NCBI RefSeq assembly: GCF_001949145.1
Contig: NW_019091402.1
Coordinates: 1,601,549 to 1,638,196, forward strand
Source of the DNA: Acanthaster planci
Lineage: Eukaryota > Echinodermata > Asteroidea > Valvatida > Acanthasteridae
Reading direction: 5' to 3'
Length of the DNA stretch: 36,648 bases
Position 1 is the first letter of the stretch. Each line of letters opens with the position of its first letter. A program made the position numbers and the translations under genes. Positions 11,301 through 21,272 of this stretch are shown here, piece by piece. The notes beneath the pieces are model-generated. The model had not been told where the DNA came from and ran no database searches. It saw nothing but the letters and a program-made list of their open reading frames with translations.

Positions 11301-14300
11301 CCCAAGAGTGCAAAGCTTGTCAAATGTAGCACGATGTTTCTCTATTACTGTTACGCGGGGTGAACCAAACTGAAATCCAGAATTCACAACACAGAGTGTA
11401 CGCTGCAGGAATGTGTATATGCCAGACACGACTGACGATGTTTGTGGCACGATCTCAGAGGACATAAGCACTGTCAGTTGTTGTATGACATCCGTAACTT
11501 TGATTTCTTTCGCATGGATGCCGAGGAAATCCTTGATTCCAGGACTTAACGCTTCTGGGCCAAGTCTCTCGTCGTCCAAAAGTGGCTGAACAGATCCCAA
11601 CAAATCTTTGTGATTGGACGCGTACAATCTATCGGCAGACATAAACTCGCCGTCAGAGCTGCGCCATTTGACTGGCCAATCACTAGGCTTTTTCAACACA
11701 GGAAGAACATTTGCCATTAAGATTCGCTGCTTCTGGACTGACGAGGGCCGGTCCCGTTTTTCGAGTTTCCTGTTAATCAGCTTCAGCAGTACTACACTTC
11801 TCCCTTCGCTCTCATCGCCATTCAGCATTGACTCAGCTCGTTCACATATGTCTTCCCAAGACAAATCATCTGATGCCATGCCAAGCTGGGTCAAGGACAC
11901 AAGGCGTGCCTGTAAGCGAAATTCATTGCCATGTGGAAACCGGCAGTCTTCCTCACTGTAGAGTGTTGCTATTGACGTACAGGGATTCACCAACTGGTTG
12001 GGAGACAAAAGTTTGTCACCGTTTGGTGAAGCAGGCACACATTTTGTCTTCTTCAACTCTTCATCATACATTGTAACATTCCTTCCAGGCAGACGGAGAT
12101 CCAGCACATGCAGGATTATTTCCTTGAGGTGTTTGGGCTCAATATGTTCACCATTTACAAGAGCTGGAAAAAAGATCTTTCGCAGGAATCGCTCGACACT
12201 AAAGGTGTTTTTATCAAAGGATTTGTTTGCGTCAGCTTCAGAGATGCTAGTGATAACACCTGTTTCCAGCTCAACCCATCTCTTAGGCTCTTGATTCTTG
12301 GCAAGCAGGGCTTTGACGCTGCATCTCAGGCTTTGCGAATCAGCAGCAGTCCAGTCAGTGAAAAAACAGTCATGAACCGTCAACCATCGACCTTCATTGA
12401 AAATCACTGCCGGGGCGTTGTTTTCTCTCCCAATGTACTGGTAGAAGGAATCCACCAAAGGGTGGAAATTGCTGTCGCATACCTTCCTCTTTGGCCAGAG
12501 ACTCTGGAAATTACGAGCATCTATGATGTTCTGTTCTTGCAGCTCTTGTAGATCTTGGAGTAGATTTAGTAACGCAGTGCACAATACTGACCCTATGAAA
12601 CAGCAATTCCAACGAACCTCGAATTCCTTTGTTCCAGACGAGGATCTACCCCACAACTGCCGACGATTTGGCTGCAGTAGGAAATTACCGTTGACATGGA
12701 AAGGGAGGTCCGTCAAGACATTGAGTGGCAGGTAGCTGAAAGCACTTCCCCTCACGGGCTCAACAACCAGGCAGTCATCTTCTCCAGAAACTAATTGGGC
12801 AGCAATTCCACCGCAAGGCAAAACTGCTGCTTTTCGGCCTTCTGGCGTTCTCGCTAAATCTGAAATCTGTCCCCTTGCCATGCAGGAACTAGTGATGAAA
12901 TTCCAGTCTTTAAATATCTCTGCAGTCTCACCATTTTCACTTCGTCCCCCTAAGCCCCGGGTGATCTTCAGGATCATGGTTGTTTCTGGAACAGGTGAGG
13001 TAGAGTCTTTCATGCATGCTGATGTTGCCCTGAGTAAATTGCGTTCAACCACTATGTCACCTTCCTCACTAGCATTCACTGATATTGACCGGGGCATTTG
13101 TTGGACTCTGGAAACTTTGACAGACATGACGTTTTCCAGTTCAGTATCATTTCCCCACATCTCCTGAAGACTAACTTTCACCACGTTTTGAGTAAAAAGA
13201 AGCAGAGTAGCTGCAGACTCCTTTAAGGATTTGATCAGTGGGAGAACCCTTTCCTTAGAGTCACAAATAAAGTCCGAAAGCTGATTGGGGTTCTGACTAT
13301 CTGCTCCAAATGCCGTACGCAGTGGTAACCGAAACAGTGTATGGTCGTAGCCTTTGGTTGAGGCCTTGAGGTCACAGCCGAAGATGCCATTGTAGGGTTG
13401 GAACTGGTTTGGGTAACTTTTCAGTGTCCTACGATGCCGATCATTTGTCAAGTCCAACTTAATACCCGGCTGTCCTGGATTTACACGTGATCCGAGATGA
13501 ATTGTTCTCGGATCACAGATCAGCACATATGGGCCACTGACGACACTTGGAACATCTGTTAGGTGATAGACTGACGTGAATCCCAAACCAAATCGTCCAA
13601 CTTTGTCCAACTGATCCTTCTTGCTTTGCGCAGCTATACTGCAGATGTTCTTGATATCGTCTTTAGAGAAACGGGCATCGTTGTAGGCCCAGAGAGCCGG
13701 CCCGTGGCATGCCTTCATCCCGTCACTCAGAAGGTTGTAAGCGGTTTGCTCATTTCTGCGCCAATCAAGCAGGAATTTCACCTCCGTTGCACCTGCATCA
13801 TCAGCATTCTGTATTATCTCTTTGAAAATGTCCACATCATTTTTATACATGTCCAGATTTCGCTTGATAGCATTAACTGTCGTCTCATGAGGGCCTGCCA
13901 TGTCATACTCTACCCCATCCACCGGGGCAAGAAAGTGGCTAAGAGGAAGCAAACCCAAGCGCTGAGCTAAATCGTTTGATATAGACTCGTGTATGACTGG
14001 CTTATCGAACTCTTCTCGGGTCTCTTCATCATAAAGCTGATGAACTAATCTTTCTTCGTCTACATATAAGCATTCAGGGGCTGCTACCATTTTAAGATGT
14101 CTGTCGCCCCTTGCTGTCCTACAGGGCACTAATATTTCAGACGTCTGGGCACAAAAATTGACTAGGTCAACGATGTACCTCAAGATATTGCAAACCAAAT
14201 GCAAGTCTGTCTGAAAGTCCTCCTCGCAGGGAATTTGCTCAGATTGGTTCTTATGATGCACTTTCCGGAGAACTGCACAAAGTTCCTTTTCTTGGAGGGT

Positions 14301-17300
14301 CCTCTGGACGCCCCTCCTGGAAAAGAAAGCTGCGTATTTCTGCATATGTTTTGGTACTATGTGGAGATACGGTACCAAACTGACGCCGAGATTGCCACTA
14401 CTTAAGGCTATTTTGTCGGACGTGGTAAATCCTGAACCATGCCATATCCATGGCTGGGACCCATTCAAGAAGACCTCGAAGATTTTAGCTACATTTGTGT
14501 CTGATGCTTTGCTCAAGAACTGGTAAATCACAGAAACGGAACGAATAACTTCATATGTCTCCTCAGATGTCCGGAAGGTGTTGGCAATGTTCTTCAGGTG
14601 ACGTACGACATATTCAACATCTTGATATCTCTGTGGGTCGGGATTCTTTCTCCAGCCGAATGCACCGAGTATGTCGTCTTGGATGGCAGGCAGGTTAACG
14701 AGGGGCAGCACAGAACCATAAAACACTGCCGATTCAAGCATTCCGACAGACCTAGGAGAATAGAGAGTTGTGGAGTTTCCTATCCACCCAGCTGCAACAG
14801 GATAATCTTGTGGTGGTGAAGTTTCACACGGAACCCAGCACAAATTTTCGAGGAACGCGTGCATTGGTCTTTTGGTGCAGTCCTTTGTTACAATGTCATA
14901 TAAGACACGTGGGTGGTGACTGATGTGCTCCAGCAGAACTTGCCCTCTTTCAGTATCTTGTTGGTCTTTTCTCCGGGAGTTGGACAACTGGACTGCAGCT
15001 TCTAACACATTCATAGCTGTTATGTCGGACTGATTTTTCAAACCGACACGCTTCAGATACTGGAGAAGTTTACCCTTAGCATAAACACCAGTGGGGAACG
15101 CGTCCTGGTCTCTCAGCAGCAGCTGGAGTGTGCTTGTGGGTTCGAACAAATCCTGAGGACGTGACAGCTGTTGGGGTGCTGTAGCTTTGGGTATAAACCG
15201 AACTTCCCCGACTAGATCATCGAATTCTGGCTTCTTGAGCGCCCAAGCCATGATCTTCAATGACGCATCGGAACTGTAGAATTTATCAGCCACAGCGGGT
15301 AGAATGTTCTGGGCAAGAAAGTCACGTACAGTCATCAATGGAATGCCAAGGGCATTTGCAAGATCATCCCTTTGTAGTATATACTTTGAGCCATTCTTCA
15401 AGACGCTGACTGGTATGTGAAAGTAGTTGATTGGAATTACTGCTACGCTGCAGTCAGCTGCCACGTAATGTCCAGAACTTGCCACAAACAGCGGTAAATG
15501 ACTCAGTATCTGTTTTTGGTGTTGTGTTAGCCCCAAGTGAAGTTGGGCTAGCAAACCTCGTAACTCATCTTTGGCGTCTGAAGACATGCTTTTCACAGCG
15601 TCACGGATGTCACAGGTCCTGTGTCTGTAACTTATTGACTCTAGGATGGCCATCAAACCTTTGGGGGTTGGAGATTTGATGAAGTTCTTTAGATCTGGGT
15701 GATCAGTTATGTCTTTAGGAAGCGCATGACGAATAACTACTGCTCCCAGAGACTCCAGAAATGAACAGATGCCCTCGGACAGGCATGTTTGAGCTGAGGT
15801 TGTTTGCTTCTTACTAAATATCAACCCGTTCTCTGTCAATCTTGCCATGCGATTGTGTGGCATGGGTATGAGTGGCACGTTCTTGAATCTGCTGAGGGGC
15901 AGCTGCCTGTGGTTTTTTGTCAACCATTTCCACAGGATTGTCAGCCATTTACGAGGCGGATGATGTTTGGCACCTGGAGTCCACTTTACAGGATCATTTG
16001 TTGAGAGGTTCACCCATTTGGCAGGTAACACTTGCATCAGCAAGGGTGCAACATGTGTGATACAGAATATCTTCAGCTGCGTGAACGACTGAACGTGGGG
16101 ATGATTTAAGACAGCTGGCATGTCCTGGGCGGCAAACCTCTCTTCTCCATTAGGAATAAGTGCACTGGGATTGTCATCATTGGCGATGAACACTGTTGGT
16201 AAAGTCTTACCAAACAATGTAAATGCTCCATTGGATAAAGGGAGCAAGTGAATGCCTTCCAGATCAGTGATACAGTCGCTTGTGATGTACTCTAGAAGCT
16301 CAAGCTTCTCATCGCGTGTGAGAAAATGCAAAGGGTCGCCACGGATGCAGTTTCTTACAACAGCTGGTTTGACTGCCCAGTAGGGAACACCTGCCCAATC
16401 CAAAGATTCAAGGACATGTCCTGGCGGTCGTGCCACTGGCCACCCTCTCTGCATCAAAACCTTCGACATTAAATCACTGTTTTTAGTGTTAAGGTAAACT
16501 TCATCTGACTTCATCCAATAGCCTTGATCAGTGAAGAAAATGGCCTCATCCTTCAGCAGCTGTAAGAACGTTTGGACTCCATATAACCATTCCTCCTTGA
16601 CGTTCTCCTTTGAAGGCCATCCTTTGTACACATCGCTGGGAGGCACGAGATCTGGCTGTTCTTGGCTTTTCCCGATCGCAGCCAAAATCAACTGAGCGTA
16701 GACCTCTGGAAGCACTTCTGTTACGAGTAGCTTGTTCCATTGTGCTTTCTTGTCATGTTGAGACTCTTGATCTGGCCACTTGATGCTCCGGCGGTTGTCA
16801 CTGAGCCCAAAATACCCGTGTACGTGAACAGGTAGGCCAGACGTCTCACTGTCTGGTAAGGGCAGGAAGCAGAATACGCGACCGTTTTGTTCCTCTCGGA
16901 TTTGCCCTTCGGTAGAACTCATCCGGAAAGACAGCCCCATCCAAGGTAAGAACTTCAAATCCTCGTCATTGATTAGAGCGTGGAGATTAGTTGATATGTT
17001 GTTGTTCTTTAAAGCGTTTATGCTGAAGAATTTGCTAACATTCGGCGTTGACTCTGGTGCGTGTTGGCTCTCTATATGAAGACAAGTAACAGTTTGAAAA
17101 TCCTGCCGTTCTGGAACCTTGCTCAAGAAGACTTCCATGTTTGAACGTACTTGCCGACGGTCTTTCTGGCTTATTTGTACCTTAAAAAGGAGTCTTGGAG
17201 GCGCACCACTTTGACACCTTTCGTAGGCAGCAATCGACTCAACATTCTTCAGGAAGAGCAACGAGAGCTCAGCATCTGTCCGAAAAAATTCAAAAAGTTC

Positions 17301-17602
17301 CAGAACTCGATTCTGATCTTGGAACACTGAAGAACTCAGATCCGACGGTTCCTTGCGCAGAGGGAATCGAAAGACGGTTCCCTGAAACCAACCACGCTGA
17401 AAGGTGTCTTCACTGCACGAAAACAGTTCAGTGAGGAAAGGAGAAAACTGATCGGGAAACTCGCTCAACAATTGAGCAGACAAATTCCAGCTCTTACCAC
17501 GTTCTCCCACGTACCTCGTGTTGGTGTGAGGATCAAACGTGAAGTGCTCTTCCAGTGGATCTAGGTACCCAATTTGGTTGCCACTAAGGATGCAAGGCAT
17601 AT
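8340..17602 (-). CDS. SACS: Sacsin-like protein, main part of giant exon (repeats 1-3)
   Basis: This is a giant coding exon. The acceptor is ATATTTCAG, and the exon starts at 17602 in phase 1, so the joined codon gives HLTD-MPCILSG across the intron. It encodes about 3,087 residues up to a stop at 8342-8340. The first part completes sacsin repeat 1 (FRFPLRKEP at about 17350). Repeat 2 has an HSP90-like ATP-binding fold: N-box NADDAGATEV at about 13808-13779 and VGRFGLGFTSVYHLTD at about 13602-13555. Repeat 3 has NADDAGATEI at about 10697-10668 and GKFGIGFNAVYHLTD at about 10495-10450. Each repeat is followed by a FR(F/L)PLR element. Sacsin is a giant cytosolic co-chaperone linked to intermediate filaments and mitochondria, and vertebrate SACS likewise has most of its coding sequence in one huge exon. 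The protein continues at 8376-4837 after a frame break. The whole is about 4,370 residues, against 4,579 for human sacsin. Confidence 0.95.
8343..8376 (-). other. SACS: Reading-frame break inside the sacsin-like giant exon
   Basis: The upstream frame reads EEYLAMPS and then hits TAG at 8342-8340. The downstream frame is open from 8376 and reads SHGDVANVIQF before the ATG at 8322. The two overlap for 34 bases, and a change of -1 (or +2) joins them into one continuous sacsin-like protein. No GT-AG pair in the overlap is far enough apart to be an intron; the closest would be 11 nt. No classic slippery heptamer is visible. The simplest reading is a missing base in the assembly or in this allele. 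Confidence 0.85.
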
Positions 17603-18524
17603 CTGAAATATAAAGGCAAAACATTCGATACTCACAAAAGGCACAAACAAGTTTGGAGTGCTTGCCTTTTTAATACTGGGCCAGATCTTTAAATCTAATA
17701 GGCAAATAGGAGGAAATCAAAAGTACCATCAAGCTAAGAGTGTTTCAATGTCGGTCAACAGGCAATGTTAAAATTTAGAGTATTTGCCTGCACTATTCTC
17801 CAGGGAATACAGTTTAGATATTGGTTAGATTTATGGAAGGTTAAGGGCTTCTACATTCTCTCCTCCCTCAGAAGCTAGATTTGGCAACACAACTCGCTTT
17901 CATGCCATGCTGCAAAATCAACAACATTATTTTTTCTCTACTTTTAGAAAAACAAATTTACCATCGTTACCTTTTAAAACCAGGGTGTATTTTTTGGGTC
18001 TGATAGAACACCAAAATATAAATTTTGGTAAATACAGATTGAAGGTGCCACTATTGTACCCAAACATGGTATTTGTTCTATTTTACTGTCATTTTACCGG
18101 AGAAAAAGGAAAATTGCTTTCATTCTTATTTTTGTACATTAAGGAGCGATGAGATCATTTGCATGCATTTTTTTGTCACATTGCTTTTATCGGCGTGCAC
18201 GTGTTTTCGGAAGTATTTTTTAGGGTTGTGTGATTTCCATACTCATGAGCAAAGCAGTAATTGATGGGGCATAATGTGCCTCTCCTGCTATAGTCAATTC
18301 CATCTCGTCTTCTGCTCTTCTGTGGATAAGTAGAATAACGAACGCCAAGAAGCAAACACCTGCATTTTTGCTAACTGTTGTGACTGGCTGAACGTGCATA
18401 TGAGAAGTTAAGAATAAAAGTTGTTTATCATGTTCTCACATCTTAAGGGAGAGGATATTTACCAAAAATGGACTGTACTTCCACTCAAAAGCAGGTGTCG
18501 AGAAAGCGATTTTTGACTACTCAC
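17603..18524 (-). other. SACS: Intron of the sacsin-like gene (922 bp)
   Basis: The donor is CTGACAG|GTGAGT, with the exon ending at 18525. The acceptor is ATATTTCAG|AT, with the next exon starting at 17602. The intron is phase 1 and restores HLTD-MPCILSG, the loop after the ATP-lid glycines of repeat 1. Inside the intron I see no other coding segment or repeat. Confidence 0.9.
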
Positions 18525-18783
18525 CTGTCAGATGGAAAACAGAGATGAAGCCAAGTCCAAACCGTCCAACTTTCGTTGGGTCTTTCCGCTTGCCACTCTG
18601 CTCAGGATGTTGGATGTTCTCCCAGTCTTCTTCGGTGAAAGTAGCATCGTTATAGGCCAACAGAGCAGGGCCCTGGAATTCAGCCAGGGCGTCTGACCAA
18701 AGTCTTTGACGGGGATGCTCCGATTTGTCGTATAGGAACACCACGTTTCGCGCCTTGCCATCGTCGGCGTTCTGTATTAGCTC
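18525..18783 (-). CDS. SACS: Sacsin-like protein, exon with first ATP-binding N-box and G-box
   Basis: The exon has 259 nt: 86 codons plus one base. The acceptor is CTGCTTGCAG and the donor GTGAGT. It starts with ELIQNADDGKARNVVFLYD, the HSP90/GHKL N-box of sacsin repeat 1, and ends with KVGRFGLGFISVFHLT, the glycine-rich lid region. The upstream exon ends in phase 0 with GGQILK, giving the family signature GGQILK-ELIQNADD, and the downstream exon completes HLTD. After NADD the sequence reads GKARN, where repeats 2 and 3 read AGATE. This changes the usual small residues of the N-box loop, though the core Asn and Asp are kept. It is clearly part of the same gene as the giant exon. Confidence 0.93.
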
Positions 18784-19086
18784 CTGCAAGCAGTAATGTT
18801 GACGTAACATAGGCTTTAATCATTTTTTCCTGGTTTTGGTTTATAAGAGGATACAGTTGAACCTTTTCAATGTATCTTTGGGCTCCGCTCTGTTTGTGGA
18901 GGGACTGAGATTAAGCAGGAAATAGGTTTATCTGTTTGAAGCACAACTTTAGGGGGTACTGATGAGAGAATTTGAAAGAAAACGTTGGAAATCATTTTTT
19001 TAAAAGGTAAGTACGTGTTTTATAAACTTCAGTTTTAAAAGTTGATCTCGAAAAATCAAAAGCTTTACACAGCCTGGAATTTTCAC
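18784..19086 (-). other. SACS: Intron of the sacsin-like gene (303 bp)
   Basis: The donor is ATACTAAAG|GTGAAA, with the exon ending at 19087. The acceptor is TACTGCTTGCAG|GAG, with the next exon starting at 18783. It is phase 0 and joins GGQILK to ELIQNADD. No other feature is seen inside. Confidence 0.88.
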
Positions 19087-19185
19087 CTTTAGTATCTGTC
19101 CGCCTTCAGGATATTTGTCAAGAATCCTCTTGAGGTAGATGGACAAAGGCGGTACCTTTTGTCCGAAAGATTCACCTATATGCAA
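19087..19185 (-). CDS. SACS: Sacsin-like protein, first visible exon (start of repeat 1)
   Basis: The frame reads GESFGQKVPPLSIYLKRI, then LDKYPEGGQILK, the conserved lead-in to the first HSP90-like fold of sacsin. Two starts are possible. A pyrimidine-rich acceptor ending TATAG at 19180-19176 would start an internal exon at 19175 (89 nt, phase 1 to phase 0). Alternatively, an in-frame ATG at 19185-19183 gives MHIGESFGQ as the true N-terminus; its context (T at -3, C at +4) is weak. With the first option more 5' exons, possibly encoding the ubiquitin-like domain of vertebrate sacsin, should lie above 19185. I could not recognise any. The homology of the exon is firm; the start is not. Confidence 0.85.
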
Positions 19186-20701
19186 AAGTAGGAGGAAAGG
19201 ACCTCTGAAATTTAATATCTACTTCTAAGCTATATTTGCTCTTCAATACCGGAGGGGATGGTGGTAACTTGAATTCTCAGTTCAAAATTTGGGAATCATC
19301 GTGCACAAACTTGTCTTAAGCCGTCAACCTTATCAGCCTCGAGCTGGACCAAAAGCGGGCGCATTTTTTTTAGCAACGGAAGTCCCTTGGGTCGGAACTC
19401 GGAACTGAACTTCGGTGGTTTACGAACGACAAGGAGACGCATGTGTTACGATCGCATTCGCTACTAATAATATAAACTCGAGACGGATACAACAGATCCC
19501 ATAGAAAGTATTCAAAAACGATTAAAACAGGAAATTACCAGGATATTGTAAATTAGGACGTAAGAATGCTCCAGCGTAAAATTTGTGCCCTTCGCTTAAT
19601 TCTGCGATTTTGTCTTGTCGACTACTCCTGTATGGACATTAGAACTTTAAGAAAATGTCATATGCGTGATATATGCTGGAAAAAAATGCAAATACCCACT
19701 CTCAATCATAATGTAAGTGTCATATACATGTACATGCAATTTATGTCAACTTCTGTAGTGCCTGTTGTACAGATTATTACTTTCTGGTACGAAAATTGTG
19801 CTCTCCCTTTTGTATTTTAGAATTCGAATGTACTTTTATTACAGTCTTTACGCAGGACAAAGGTACGGTTATTTTATTTTTTTGTTAAAAATAAATCAAT
19901 AACTAAAAATCCATTAAAACGAAACATTAATAAATTAGTGACTAGAAATCCATTCAAACAAAACATTAGGGTCGTTAGAGAAAATTGGAGTCATAAAGTG
20001 TCTGGTGAGAAGAAAAATACCCATTAAACTACCCATTAAAAAATCCTTAAAGGGACAATGTAAAAGAAATATTTCACTTTATATTTATTTTTTCCTGTAT
20101 TTTGGGGCCTTTTTTGGTTTTCTGTAAATATGAATTTGCTTCATCGTGAGCAAAACTGATGTAATCGAAAGTACTGACCATCAGTATTACATTGATTTCT
20201 GTACAACTACGTGTAATTGCCAGATCGAAGATTTCCATTTCATTGGGCAATTTATTTTCTTAAGTATATGGCAATACGTCAGTAAGCGACTTTTTTTCTC
20301 AGATATGTATTCAAAGAGCAAATCGGGAGGTTAAAAAATGATTTAGGAAATCTGAACTGAGCAGACAGTGTAGCAGTGTCTCTCTGGATTTGCATAACAT
20401 CAAAATAGCGCCCTCACTTATCCGGAAAAGCTTTGGAAAGGTGCACTTTATAATTCACTTAATTTCAGTATGATTTAAAATGGTTTTTATTCATTGAAAA
20501 AGAATTTCAACATGCCCAAAACTGATTCTTTGAAAAATCATGGCATTGATCCTTTAAAGCCTAATGCAGTGAAATGCATTGTTTTGTCAAAAACATAGCT
20601 CCACTCCAGCCCGTTGAGTTTTCATTTTGTGTGGGTGNCGTACCTCGTAAAAGGATCCACCAAGAAGATGCATATATATTCAAGTGTTAACACTTTCGAT
20701 T
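19186..20701. other. No gene recognised
   Basis: This is AT-rich sequence upstream (in gene orientation) of the first visible sacsin-like exon. I searched both strands by eye for a ubiquitin-like domain exon and found none. One unresolved base lies at 20638. The short open frames here look like chance. Confidence 0.55.
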
Positions 20702-21272
20702 CTATAGGTTTTCCCGGCCAATTTTGGAAAATTTGCAAATGAATTAGTAATGGCAGAATTCGTTTTCTAGCGAAACAGACTAACGTTCAAATCTCTGTTT
20801 TCATTAACAAATACAAATTCTATTTCATGGAGGGTGATTCAGTCGAATATAGAGTCAGCGTTCAATTTCCCGATATTGCACTGGATTAACATTCATTATA
20901 AAAGTGGTGTCATGATTTCTGTAACTCTCGATATTCTAATCAAATTGAACGCAAATTTAGTGAATTTGAATAACAGCAAAAGGAAAATGAATACTCAGTA
21001 CCGAAGGTTACGATAAAAGACAGATTTTCGGTGAATAATATTGCACATTGGCTACAATTGGCAATGATTACGTCAAATCGAAACCCCAATCACTTATGTG
21101 TAACCTCTAATTAATGAAACGTAATTCCCATTCATTTATTTGAAGGATACAAAACGAAGTTAAATGCTCATTTTGCGAAAATGAAGTCGTTTTCAAAATC
21201 CAGGCCAAATTGACTTTTTTATTTTACAAATTAAACTGGGCATTTTGTGAATCTGGCCGGGAAAACCTATAG
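20702..21272. mobile_element. MITE-like element, 571 bp, with 19-bp terminal inverted repeats
   Basis: The left end reads CTATAGGTTTTCCCGGCCA (20702-20720), and its exact reverse complement is at 21254-21272. Weaker inverted similarity continues inward for about 30 more bases (roughly 18 of 30 positions by eye). The interior has no open frame of useful length, so the element would be non-autonomous. If the true terminus is TAGG, a TA dinucleotide flanks both ends, as expected for a Tc1/mariner-type insertion. Because the end itself is palindromic around TATA, the duplication cannot be told apart from the repeat. The superfamily is therefore not settled. Confidence 0.7.

Noticed and set aside
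4976-17434. Many plus-strand frames of 60-150 codons across the sacsin-like exon
   Set aside because: They are antisense shadows of a strongly coding minus strand, with no independent similarity.
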